The position numbers and the translations under genes are program-made. The notes under the pieces are model-generated. The model ran no database searches. It saw only the letters and a list, made by a program, of their open reading frames with translations, and was not told the origin of the DNA. A stretch of 32,306 bases of DNA from contig JAAYYM010000671.1 in NCBI GenBank assembly GCA_012515365.1, positions 1 to 32,306 of the forward strand, written 5' to 3'. Each line of letters begins with the position of its first letter. Position 1 is the first letter of the stretch. The DNA is from Clostridia bacterium (GTDB lineage Bacteria > Bacillota_A > Clostridia > Lachnospirales > Lachnospiraceae). Positions 7,929-14,245 of this stretch are shown one piece after another.

Positions 7929-8031
7929 TGTTTAAATCCTCCAATTCCTTTTTATATTCATAAGCCTCTTGCTCCGTAGGAAATTTCATTATTATCCTAC
8001 CGTCTCTCATAATGGCCGCACCAAATGGCAT
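7882..8031 (-). CDS. Possible 49-aa protein overlapping the mazF-like start
   Basis: A short frame begins ATG 8031 (MPFGAAIMRDGRIIMKF) and ends at TGA 7882-7884, overlapping the toxin gene by 47 bases. The middle (FPTEQEAYEYKKELEDL) looks like a genuine amphipathic helix. The ribosome binding site is weak, and a second ATG lies at codon 8. It begins 17 bases after the stop of the upstream 119-residue gene. It could be an antitoxin or a regulatory leader peptide; neither is shown. Confidence 0.42.
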   Translation of the reverse strand: MPFGAAIMRDGRIIMKFPTEQEAYEYKKELEDLNNENRTTKKYSYQDKS

Positions 8032-8048
8032 GATTACAACATCGCTCT

Positions 8049-8408
8049 CTAGCAACCCGAATCACCATCCCATGGTGCAGCTGTTACAGCATTCCAACCG
8101 ATTGCTTTGGAATGAATCCTCACGCCCTGTTTCTCTGCTTCTCTCAGCACATCCAATATCACATCCTTGTCGGAGGAGATATCATAAACATCCCTAACTA
8201 ACACGGCTATGATTGATGTATTCTTCATATACCACTTCAGCATATCCACAGGACTTGTCTCATCCATAATCGTATCCGTTACTTCAAAACCAAATTGCAA
8301 CGCATCCGCTTCCAGTTCATCGGCTACCGTACTATTGCTGCTGCCAACAAAAATGAGCCCTACCAAAGGCTCATCCGGTTCTTTCTCCCTATGTTCAACA
8401 ATATTCAT
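8049..8408 (-). CDS. Small resolvase-like protein without catalytic residues, 119 aa
   Basis: The protein has the strand-helix pattern of a serine-recombinase catalytic domain. VGLIFVGSSNSTVADELEA resembles the first strand and helix, and IIAVLVRDVYDISSDKDVI with LREAEKQGVRIHSK resembles the region that in active enzymes reads VVKDLSRFSRD followed by the next helix. The nucleophile motif (YxRxS) and the SRxxRD arginines are absent, so it should not cut DNA. The start at 8408 has TTGGAGG upstream. A 9-bp hairpin with an AAAA loop (8423-8444) separates it from the upstream gene. I infer a catalytically dead paralogue that could modulate the large recombinases; the fold match is by eye and uncertain. 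Confidence 0.6.
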   Translation of the reverse strand: MNIVEHREKEPDEPLVGLIFVGSSNSTVADELEADALQFGFEVTDTIMDETSPVDMLKWYMKNTSIIAVLVRDVYDISSDKDVILDVLREAEKQGVRIHSKAIGWNAVTAAPWDGDSGC

Positions 8409-8422
8409 ATTGCCTCCAATCT

Positions 8423-8444
8423 GCCGACTGGTTTTCCAGCCGGC
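8423..8444 (-). other. Intergenic 9-bp hairpin with AAAA loop
   Basis: GCCGACTGG (8423-8431) and CCAGCCGGC (8436-8444) pair along all nine positions on the minus-strand RNA if one G-U pair is allowed. There is no T-run, so this is more likely an RNA-processing or attenuation structure between the two resolvase-like genes than a terminator. Confidence 0.45.
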
Positions 8445-8455
8445 ATCATAAACTA

Positions 8456-8875
8456 CTACATCATCATCAACGTCAAGATGTCGATTCCGTGATTATGCAT
8501 CCTACACGCAGCATTTTCAGCTTCTTTTCTAGCCTCTGCTTCACGAATTGCCATCTCCTGTTCAAACGAGATTACAAAGAAGTCTTTCACATTAGAATCC
8601 ATCACAAGCTTATCTCCGAATTCACCTTCAAGCACATCATCATTAAAGGTAACTACCCCATCAATAATATCCTTTTCAAGCAAATCCGCTATAGCCTGAT
8701 AGCCTTTAACACCAAGAACTCCCTTGCTTGTCTCCTCCCTTAAAAGAACAATCGGTAACATGTCCTCGCTCTCACAAAAATCTGTAAGAATCTCTGTTAT
8801 CTCTGTATTCATTTCACTCGGGAACTGATCAATCACTACAATTGCTACTCTTGCAATTTCTGTACTTCTATCCAT
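8456..8875 (-). CDS. Small resolvase-like protein without catalytic residues, 139 aa
   Basis: VAIVVIDQFPSEMNTEITE, then EILTDFCESEDMLPIVLLREETSKGVLG, then VKGYQAIADLLEKDIIDGVV follow the order of a serine-recombinase catalytic domain (first strand, helix, a SG-type turn, the helix ending in the strand that normally carries the SRxxRD arginines). Serine and arginine active-site residues are replaced (IDQF and FNDDVLEG). A charged helix and an unusual MMM tail close the protein. AAAGGAG precedes the start at 8875. Together with the next gene it forms a pair of possibly inactive recombinase relatives just downstream of a large structured RNA. Homology is my inference from pattern; function unknown. 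Confidence 0.58.
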   Translation of the reverse strand: MDRSTEIARVAIVVIDQFPSEMNTEITEILTDFCESEDMLPIVLLREETSKGVLGVKGYQAIADLLEKDIIDGVVTFNDDVLEGEFGDKLVMDSNVKDFFVISFEQEMAIREAEARKEAENAACRMHNHGIDILTLMMM

Positions 8876-8899
8876 AAAAAATCTCCTTTATCTTTAATC

Positions 8900-9435
8900 T
8901 TGAGAATGGCATACCGTCGTATGCCTAGCGCTTTGTCTTCTCACATAAGGGGACTTATCCAGATGTCGCTGTACGGTTCCTATTACTCTAAAAATTGATG
9001 ATTACAGGCTCTGCTATAAATCCGCTTGTGTGGGAAGACAAAAAATCTTCCCTGGTCTTTCGACCTGTCTCTCGACCATCCCCCAGCCGGGTAACATATC
9101 CTTTGCTAGCTGCAATCACTCCGTAGTTTCCATGCCCATCAAGGACTTGCGAAAGTAGCCACTCTCTGCCAATGCTTTACGCTGAAAGGCAGGTGCGCCA
9201 TCTACTCATTATCTCCGGGTGCTAAACCGGTAGGCACAACCCTCTGCTCAGTACCTTCACAGGCGAATATCATCTGTTTCTCATAATCAGCAAGATATCA
9301 GGTACGTCATCGCACGAAATGGGATTCTGCCACCCCTCTTATATAAGAAAGGCGAAATAGAAAATCGCGGGATATGCGTGTCCTATTCAGTTTTCAATCT
9401 GCCAGACAACAACACATCCCACGACTCCGTAAGCA
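8900..9435 (-). ncRNA. Large structured RNA candidate, unassigned
   Basis: This 0.5-kb stretch has no convincing coding frame but is dense in minus-strand RNA structure. It contains GGTC-GAAA-GACC (9054-9065) and GTC-GAGA-GAC (9067-9076), two neighbouring hairpins with GNRA loops; a perfect 7-bp hairpin GGCATAC/GTATGCC (8908-8925); and GGGAAGA/TCTTCCC (9032-9052). GTGC (9219-9222) pairs with GCAC (9234-9237) while CCGG (9215-9218) pairs with CCGG (9227-9230), giving an H-type pseudoknot. A long-range stem links CGCGGGAT near 9366 with ATCCCACG near 9417. GNRA loops read correctly only on the minus strand, which is also the gene direction. The size recalls large ornate RNAs of Firmicutes mobile elements, such as the ROOL and GOLLD classes, but I cannot assign it. 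The 3' end runs into the leader of the 139-residue gene with no terminator. Confidence 0.6.
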
Positions 9436-9513
9436 AAGCTAACTGCTCGTCCGCTATGTTAAACACAGCCAAGACCTTTTGTGTTCAGTCGTTGTTGACT
9501 ATGTTTAAATTCT
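9436..9513 (-). other. Gap between the XRE terminator and the structured RNA
   Basis: There is no coding frame here. The segment could hold the promoter and first bases of the structured RNA, but I see no clear -35/-10 pair, so the RNA start is not defined. Confidence 0.3.
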
Positions 9514-9549
9514 ACAAAAAAAGAACGCATCCAAACACGGAGCGTTCTT
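9514..9549 (-). terminator. Terminator of the XRE regulator gene
   Basis: On the minus strand AAGAACGC (arm 9542-9549) pairs with GCGTTCTT (arm 9521-9528) across a 13-base loop, followed by a T-run. It lies about 40 bases after the regulator's stop and separates it from the structured RNA. Confidence 0.75.
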
Positions 9550-9587
9550 CCGAAATCCTAAATTTAATTCGTAAGATTTTACGATTT

Positions 9588-9950
9588 TTACACTGCCACC
9601 GGCTTCATTCGCAAAATCTTCAACATTTCCATCAGCTGTTGCTTTTCAAAATCCGTACATGCTTCCAACTCTCTTGAAAATGCATCTCTAATATCTATAC
9701 ATTCTCCTTCTCTCAAAGGTTTATCTTTTTCAAAATAGAAATAATCAGCAGAAACATCGAAATCCTGACAAAGTCTCTTTATTAAATCATGAGGAATAGC
9801 TGTTTTGCCTTTCTCATAATTATAAATTGTATCTTTGCTCATTCCCATTCGTTCTGCAAATCTTTCCTGACTCAGATTTAATGACTTACGCAGTTTTTTC
9901 AACTGTTCTCCCATTACCTCTGCGTCAAATACTTCATCTTGAATTTCCAT
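9588..9950 (-). CDS. XRE-family transcriptional regulator, 120 aa
   Basis: This is a DNA-binding regulator of the Cro/C1 type. From ATG 9950 the helix-turn-helix spans about residues 14-70 (LKKLRKSLNLSQERFAERM, then SKDTIYNYEKGKTAIPHDLI), followed by a short C-terminal helical tail (EKQQLMEMLKILRM) that may help dimerisation. The frame is open further up to 10022, but the GGAGGTGA site before 9950 and the family alignment favour the shorter protein. It has its own strong promoter, a long leader and its own terminator, so it is a single-gene unit. It probably controls element genes such as the recombinases; the target is unknown. Confidence 0.85.
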   Translation of the reverse strand: MEIQDEVFDAEVMGEQLKKLRKSLNLSQERFAERMGMSKDTIYNYEKGKTAIPHDLIKRLCQDFDVSADYFYFEKDKPLREGECIDIRDAFSRELEACTDFEKQQLMEMLKILRMKPVAV

Positions 9951-10399
9951 GTTCTGCTTCACCTCCTTCCAGCTAAATTCTCTGTGGAGGTAAATAAAAA
10001 AGACCTCCACAACAAAACACAAAATCTCTCTTCAAGTCTAAATTTCTACTCTTTCAGTCGTGTGTATTTTCGTTATGTAAGTCTCTTAATTATTTTTTAA
10101 ATCAAATATGTTTTTAAATCTTATCTCATCATCTTTGCCTAATCATCTTTTTCTTTCAATCGCTTTTCAAATTCATTCCGGCATCTGTTATCTTTACATT
10201 TTCAAACATTTAAAATATTTTTCTTATTAATTTTCTCTACATTTTCTCTAAGTTTAATATTCGTTCATTTGATTTTAGACGACACAATATTCAGTTGTAC
10301 CTTAAATATTAGCATTATTTTCCAGAAGATGTCAACACATTTCGACAAATTTCTCACAATGTAATATTTTTAATAATGACTTACATAACAAAACAAAAA
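9951..10399 (-). other. AT-rich leader and upstream region of the XRE regulator
   Basis: About 450 bases hold no convincing gene. The promoter at 10308-10337 implies an untranslated leader of about 350 bases before the regulator start at 9950. The leader is very AT-rich, with many T-runs on the plus strand, and shows no strong hairpin. Confidence 0.5.
10308..10337 (-). promoter_or_regulatory. Strong promoter for the XRE regulator
   Basis: On the minus strand TTGACA (10332-10337) and TAATAT (10308-10313) are 18 bases apart, with TG one base before the -10 (extended -10). This is a near-consensus sigma-A promoter directed at the regulator gene. Confidence 0.65.
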
Positions 10400-10449
10400 A
10401 GACGCAAAGAAAATCAGATAATCACTATTATCCAACTTTCCCTGCGTCT
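10394..10449 (-). terminator. Nested-hairpin terminator of the zinc-finger gene
   Basis: AGACGCA (10400-10406) pairs with TGCGTCT (10443-10449), and inside it GATAAT (10417-10422) pairs with ATTATC (10427-10432). On the minus strand a TTTTTTG run follows the outer stem, giving a terminator downstream of the 70-residue gene. Confidence 0.65.
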
Positions 10450-10463
10450 CTGGTGCTTAACTA

Positions 10464-10501
10464 TATTTCACTACACCCTGTGTAGCTGTTTACGAAATAT
10501 G
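10464..10501 (-). other. Two-tier hairpin in the 3' region of the zinc-finger gene
   Basis: ATATTTC pairs with GAAATAT around an inner CTACAC-CCT-GTGTAG hairpin. It sits between the stop of the 70-residue gene and its terminator, so the transcript ends in two large stems. Confidence 0.45.
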
Positions 10502-10531
10502 TTGCCCTTATCAGGTGAGCCCTAATTCAGT

Positions 10532-10744
10532 TTATATCTTAAAGATACCTTTCTTGCTGTGACTAACCAAATATCCTTGCGTATATTTTTTAAATGTAAT
10601 CACACGTTTACATCGCTCACATTTCATACAAATCCCATGCATCACGATTTCATTATCACTATTTTCATTAAACTCCACCATATAATCAAAAAAATGCTTT
10701 TTGCATTGTTTACAATGTATCTGTATTATTTTATTCTCTATCAA
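10532..10744 (-). CDS. Small zinc-ribbon protein (Com-like), 70 aa
   Basis: Two cysteine pairs, HCKQCKK near the N-terminus and CMKCERCKR in the middle, form a single zinc site of the rubredoxin-knuckle type. The second pair followed by VITF resembles the IKCPRC end of phage Mu Com-like translational regulators, but the match is short. The start is TTG 10744, with AAAGGAG about ten bases upstream. The C-terminal 20 residues are basic, consistent with nucleic-acid binding. It follows the mutagenesis cassette in the same direction. Function is not known; a small RNA- or DNA-binding role is inferred. Confidence 0.62.
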   Translation of the reverse strand: MIENKIIQIHCKQCKKHFFDYMVEFNENSDNEIVMHGICMKCERCKRVITFKKYTQGYLVSHSKKGIFKI

Positions 10745-10789
10745 CTTCAGTTCGCTCCTTTGCCATACAAAATCAATGTTTCAACTTTG

Positions 10790-10925
10790 TACTCGCTTCA
10801 GGAAGGGAAATCACCTTTGCAAGTCTTCCGGGTGTGGAGTTCCGATGTGACAACTATCTCTTATGCCACCCACAACCCTGTTGCTGATCGGTCTGGAAGC
10901 AACTGAGTGTCACTTTCGACACATC
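10790..10925 (-). ncRNA. Possible structured 3'/intergenic RNA
   Basis: Between the 82-residue gene and the 70-residue gene the sequence is GC-richer than its surroundings and folds on the minus strand. GTGTC/GACAC (10907-10922) and GTTGCT/AGCAAC (10880-10903) are clear, and GGGTTGTGG can pair with CCACACCC. There is no T-run, so it is not a simple terminator. It could be a leader of the zinc-ribbon gene or a small RNA. Confidence 0.35.
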
Positions 10926-10927
10926 AG

Positions 10928-11176
10928 CTATGCTCCGGCTCTCTCCATAAACCACATATTATTATCTTCATAATAAAGATAACTCTCTTTGCCGTTCACA
11001 ACACAGGTATATCTCATACCTACACCACCTGCCTTAAGACTGGCTGCTCTGCGAACATCTTTTACCCTCTGAATTTCATATACTTTACCGTCCGTCCAGC
11101 GAAAGCTTTTCGGAGTTAATACCCCTTCGGCACTGAACTCTGCGGTTACATCGACATAAACCTTATTTCCTTCCAT
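10928..11176 (-). CDS. Conserved-looking 82-aa protein of the mutagenesis cassette
   Basis: I cannot name a domain. The protein is beta-rich (VYVDVTAEFSAEGVLTPKSF, RYTCVVNGKESYLYYED), with no membrane segment or signal peptide. TAGGAGG lies nine bases before the ATG at 11176. It follows the LexA-type winged-helix gene after nine bases, so the two are co-transcribed with the polymerase gene. Small proteins of this kind recur next to Y-family polymerases on Firmicutes elements in my experience, but no role is established from sequence. Confidence 0.7.
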   Translation of the reverse strand: MEGNKVYVDVTAEFSAEGVLTPKSFRWTDGKVYEIQRVKDVRRAASLKAGGVGMRYTCVVNGKESYLYYEDNNMWFMERAGA

Positions 11177-11185
11177 AGAATCCTC

Positions 11186-11401
11186 CTATATGATTGCAAT
11201 TGCCCTTGGTGCATCTTCTTTTCTCTTAATGTAGCCTAAATCTTCCAAACTCTTCAAATGTGCATACACACTGGAAGTTGAAGCAAGACCACTTAATTTA
11301 CAAAGCTCTCTGATAGACGGTGCAAAGCCATGTTCTTTCTGATACTCAACTATCCCATCATACACAAGCTGTTGTCTCTTGGTTAATTTATTATGTGTCA
11401 C
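11186..11401 (-). CDS. LexA-type winged-helix protein lacking the protease domain, 71 aa
   Basis: The whole protein matches the LexA DNA-binding domain: LTKRQQLVYDGIVEYQKEHG, APSIRELCKLSGLAS, TSSVYAHLKSLEDLGYIKRK. It stops where LexA would continue into its autocleaving S24 domain, so it cannot self-cleave. The natural stop and tight spacing to the next gene argue against a recent frameshift. It lies 15 bases after the Y-family polymerase stop. It may bind the same operators as LexA or regulate the cassette; the divergent S24 repressor could supply DNA-damage control. The domain call is confident. Confidence 0.82.
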   Translation of the reverse strand: MTHNKLTKRQQLVYDGIVEYQKEHGFAPSIRELCKLSGLASTSSVYAHLKSLEDLGYIKRKEDAPRAIAII

Positions 11402-11416
11402 TTCCGTCCAACTCCT

Positions 11417-12667
11417 TTACTGATTAAAATATCCATGTGGATGTACTGTATGGTCTTCTTTCGCATTCACCTTCGATAATATTCTGTCCTGATACATAAT
11501 TCCCCTTTGAATACTATAAAAACCAAACCTTCTGCGGATGTCATCCACAGCCGCATCCACTTTCATTCGCTTCTCCCTAAGCTGAAAATCACAGAACAAA
11601 TCCATTTGTTCCCAGTAGTTGTCATTTACAAGGTCAGCTCCTCTGATTCCGACACTGCGAATCGGTTTTCTCCAATTATAGTTCTCTTTGAACAGACGAT
11701 AACCTTCTGCTGCTATCTCTTCCGTGATATTAGTAGCATTGATTATCTTCCTTTGACGGGTAAAAGAATACAATTCATTATCTCTGATACTGATTTCCAC
11801 TACCCGACACCGAAAACCGTTCTCACGAAGTCTTGCTGCAACACTCTCTGCCAGAACATAAATGATAATCTTTACATCTTCATCATTTATCAAATCCCGA
11901 TAAGTCGTGGTGCTATTCCCTATGGATTTAACCGGAGCACTGGTATTTTCCTTGCGAACTGGGCTGTCATCATATCCATTGGCAAATGCCCACAGGACAC
12001 TTCCCATCTTACCAAGCATACCGATAAGAATTGCTTCATCCGTCCGTGCCAGTTCTCCGATTGTATGAATCCCAAGGGTATCAAGCTTTCGTTTTGTGCT
12101 TCGTCCCACATACAGCAAATCTCCCACCGGCAAATTCCATGCTTTTGCACGAAACTCATCTTCATACATCGTAGTAATTGCATCCGGTTTCTTATAGTCT
12201 GACCCTAGCTTCGCAAATATCTTATTAAATGAAACACCAATGCTTACGGTAATACCAAGCTCCGACTTCATCCGATTGCTTATCTCATTTGCAATAGAAT
12301 ATCCGTCCCCCTTGATACTTGCACTGTCTGTTACATCCAGCCAGCTTTCATCAATTCCATAAGGTTCCTGTAAATCCGTGTAATCTGCATATATCTCATG
12401 AGCCATCCTTGAAAATCGCAGATAAAGGTCCATTCTCGGCGGAACAAAAGTAATCTCAGGACAAAGCTGCTTTGCTTCCCACAAAGCCATTCCAGTTTTA
12501 ACACCATACCTTTTGGCGATATAGTCTGCTGTTAAAACAATACCGTGCCTGCTCTCCGGGTCACCACCCACCGCAAGTGGTTTACCTGAGAGCTCTGGAC
12601 GATGTAAATGCTCTATAGCTGCATAGCAACAATTGATATCGCTGTGAAGTATTACTCTGCCTGCCAT
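11417..12667 (-). CDS. Y-family DNA polymerase (ImpB/MucB/SamB, DinB-like)
   Basis: This is a translesion polymerase that copies damaged DNA with low fidelity. The catalytic acidic residues are present: Asp10 in HSDINCCYA and Asp106-Glu107 in YGIDESWLDVT. The fingers and thumb regions follow (LGITVSIGVSFNKIFAKLGSD; the helix-hairpin-helix region LDTLGIHTIGELAR), and the C-terminal little-finger domain completes a 416-residue protein of normal length. I chose ATG 12667 because AGGAGG lies just upstream; the frame extends to 12688. A near-consensus promoter stands upstream, divergent from an S24 repressor gene, which suggests damage-inducible control. A beta-clamp-binding peptide is not obvious at the C-terminus. 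Confidence 0.92.
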   Translation of the reverse strand: MAGRVILHSDINCCYAAIEHLHRPELSGKPLAVGGDPESRHGIVLTADYIAKRYGVKTGMALWEAKQLCPEITFVPPRMDLYLRFSRMAHEIYADYTDLQEPYGIDESWLDVTDSASIKGDGYSIANEISNRMKSELGITVSIGVSFNKIFAKLGSDYKKPDAITTMYEDEFRAKAWNLPVGDLLYVGRSTKRKLDTLGIHTIGELARTDEAILIGMLGKMGSVLWAFANGYDDSPVRKENTSAPVKSIGNSTTTYRDLINDEDVKIIIYVLAESVAARLRENGFRCRVVEISIRDNELYSFTRQRKIINATNITEEIAAEGYRLFKENYNWRKPIRSVGIRGADLVNDNYWEQMDLFCDFQLREKRMKVDAAVDDIRRRFGFYSIQRGIMYQDRILSKVNAKEDHTVHPHGYFNQ

Positions 12668-12743
12668 TTGGTCTCCTCCTATCTGCATATTTGAAGGAAA
12701 TAAACCCGAAATACTTTCTTGGTATCACTTCCTCACATGGGAT

Positions 12744-12772
12744 AGTATATATCCACTCGTATTGGATTTCAA
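12744..12772 (-). promoter_or_regulatory. Promoter of the mutagenesis cassette
   Basis: On the minus strand TTGAAA (12767-12772), a 17-base spacer and TATACT (12744-12749) form a strong sigma-A promoter about 75 bases before the polymerase ATG. It faces away from the repressor promoter, so one bound repressor could control both. I see no classic Gram-positive GAAC-N4-GTTC SOS box. Confidence 0.7.
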
Positions 12773-12812
12773 GTGACATTTTGGTTGTCTGGTCTATTAA
12801 AATTAGATTTTT

Positions 12813-12841
12813 GTTGATTTAATGATTGATGTGTTATATAC
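12813..12841 (+). promoter_or_regulatory. Promoter of the XRE-S24 repressor gene
   Basis: TTGATT (12813-12818), a 17-base spacer and TATACT (12836-12841) lie about 37 bases before the repressor ATG. Its -35 is about 40 bases from the -35 of the divergent polymerase promoter. Confidence 0.65.
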
Positions 12842-12878
12842 TATAGCTACAAACATTTAACAGAAAAGAGGCGTAATC

Positions 12879-13577
12879 ATGCGTTCATTAGGCGAAATTA
12901 TTGCAAAACACAGAAAAAAGATGGGATTATCCCAAGTAGATATATCTAAGATGCTTGGAACTTATGGTGTTAATATTACCAATAAGGCAGTCTCCACATG
13001 GGAAAAAGATGCTGCCGAGCCAAGCAGCTCTGTTTTACTGCTTCTGTGCAAAATATTAAACATTACTGATATCTATGGAGACCGTTACGGAGAAAATCCT
13101 GACAATCCTTTATCTTCCCTTAATGAAGAAGGGAAAGCAAAGGCTCTTGAATACATAGAACTGTTAAAGAAATCCGGTATGTATGAACCAGTGCAGGCTA
13201 CTATTATTCCATTCAGACGCAGTATCCGATTATTTGATATTCCTGCTTCTGCCGGAACCGGTAGTTTTTTGGACAGTGATGATTTTACTATGTTAGAAGT
13301 AGGTGAAGAAGTTCCTGCTGAGGCTGACTTTGGCATTCGTATCAGTGGTGACAGTATGGAACCACAATTTATAAATGGACAAATCGTATGGATTCATCAG
13401 CAGGACACATTGACTGATGGTGAAATCGGCATTTTCTATCTTGACGGTGATGCCTATTGCAAGAAATTAAAAGATGATACTGACGGATTATTCCTTGTAT
13501 CACTAAATAAAAAATACGACCCTATTCCGATAAAGGCTGAAACAAACTTCAAGGTTTTCGGCAAGGTCGTAGGTTGA
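12879..13577 (+). CDS. XRE-S24 LexA/CI-like autocleaving repressor
   Basis: The N-terminal helix-turn-helix (about residues 4-65, LGEIIAKHRKKMGLSQVDIS) is joined to a C-terminal S24 peptidase domain (about 118-230). The cleavage site is ASAG (Ala125-Gly126), the nucleophile Ser159 sits in RISGDSMEP, and a candidate catalytic Lys lies in DAYCKKL (195/196). Proteins of this type repress until activated RecA triggers self-cleavage. ATG 12879 has AAAGAGG upstream. The gene is divergent from the Y-family polymerase cassette and followed by a small XRE gene, so it is the likely damage-responsive switch of this region. Domain assignment is firm; its operators are not identified. Confidence 0.9.
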   Translation: MRSLGEIIAKHRKKMGLSQVDISKMLGTYGVNITNKAVSTWEKDAAEPSSSVLLLLCKILNITDIYGDRYGENPDNPLSSLNEEGKAKALEYIELLKKSGMYEPVQATIIPFRRSIRLFDIPASAGTGSFLDSDDFTMLEVGEEVPAEADFGIRISGDSMEPQFINGQIVWIHQQDTLTDGEIGIFYLDGDAYCKKLKDDTDGLFLVSLNKKYDPIPIKAETNFKVFGKVVG

Positions 13578-13594
13578 GTCCAAACAATGGGACT

Positions 13595-13614
13595 TATAAT
13601 TTTATAAAATTATA
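13595..13614. promoter_or_regulatory. Perfect 20-bp palindrome between the two regulators
   Basis: TATAATTTTA/TAAAATTATA is perfectly symmetric and lies in the 80-base gap between the S24 repressor gene and the small XRE gene. It may be an operator for either regulator, or a promoter element because it holds TATAAT. A chance AT-rich palindrome is possible. Confidence 0.4.
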
Positions 13615-13659
13615 CCATCGGGGGCACCGCCCTACTACAGAATGAAAGAAGGGGATAAC

Positions 13660-13863
13660 ATGGCTGTATCAAATTCACTGAAACAAATCAGAGCCGAACG
13701 TAATATTCATCAAGATGATCTGGCTTTTGCTATCGGTTCCTGTAGTCGCACCATTGGTCGCATTGAGCGCGGAGAACGAAATGTATCTGTTGAGTATGCT
13801 CTCCGTCTTGCTCGTTACTTAAATCTAACCGTAGAACAGATTTTCACTTTAGACGATGAATAA
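13660..13863 (+). CDS. Small XRE-family regulator, 67 aa
   Basis: The protein is a single helix-turn-helix domain: LKQIRAERNIHQDDLAFAI, then RTIGRIERGERNVSVEYALR, then ARYLNLTVEQIFTL, as in compact Cro-like regulators. ATG 13660 is preferred because AGAAGGGGA precedes it; an ATG at 13642 is in frame. It follows the S24 repressor in the same direction and ends at a strong terminator, so the two form a short plus-strand operon. Role as a Cro-like partner is inferred. Confidence 0.82.
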   Translation: MAVSNSLKQIRAERNIHQDDLAFAIGSCSRTIGRIERGERNVSVEYALRLARYLNLTVEQIFTLDDE

Positions 13864-13885
13864 ATCTAAATAAGAAAATCCTGCT

Positions 13886-13915
13886 GCCAGCCCTTCACAC
13901 CGGGCTGGCTTTTAG
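13886..13915 (+). terminator. Terminator of the two-regulator operon
   Basis: GCCAGCCC (13886-13893) pairs with GGGCTGGC (13902-13909), followed by TTTT. This is a strong GC-rich stem 20 bases after the stop codon. Confidence 0.85.
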
Positions 13916-13922
13916 TTATTCT

Positions 13923-14228
13923 CTAATATAATTCAATAAAAACTACTCCATATATTTCTTCATCATTCACATTTTCAATTTTTTCAATTTCACACAGAGT
14001 CTTCCTCTGAAATTTCTTTAACTGTTTACCGGAACACTTATAAGCAAAGCTCCCCCAATCAACCTGCACTTTATCAGAAAAATTAGCATTTGCATAATCA
14101 AGAAAACTCCATCCACCTACCCTATGTATTTCATGATTATCAACTAAAATATCATAAGGTTCTGAATTGTCCTGCCATGTAGCTAGCCTTTCTTCTTTAA
14201 TTTTTCCATAGTAGATTGAAGACATCAT
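13923..14228 (-). CDS. Hypothetical protein, 101 aa
   Basis: I do not recognise this protein. It is tryptophan- and aromatic-rich (VGGWSFLDYANANF, VDWGSFAYK), soluble, without signal or membrane segments. ATG 14228 is chosen for the GGAGGG eight bases upstream; the frame opens further to 14261 inside the upstream SIMPL-domain gene. It is the last gene of a three-gene unit with the SIMPL protein and the ADP-ribosylglycohydrolase. A substrate-binding or immunity-like role is possible but unsupported. Confidence 0.62.
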   Translation of the reverse strand: MMSSIYYGKIKEERLATWQDNSEPYDILVDNHEIHRVGGWSFLDYANANFSDKVQVDWGSFAYKCSGKQLKKFQRKTLCEIEKIENVNDEEIYGVVFIELY

Positions 14229-14245
14229 ACTAAAATCCCTCCGTT

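Noticed and set aside
8880..9440. Group II intron or tmRNA/RNase P
   Set aside because: I do not see a domain V-like GAAA stem with GAGCC..GGUUC ends, a reverse transcriptase, a tRNA-like CCA end, or the conserved RNase P core, so I left it as an unassigned structured RNA.
11507..12202. 231-codon plus-strand frame over the Y-family polymerase
   Set aside because: It is a shadow of the polymerase gene, with no start signal or domain.
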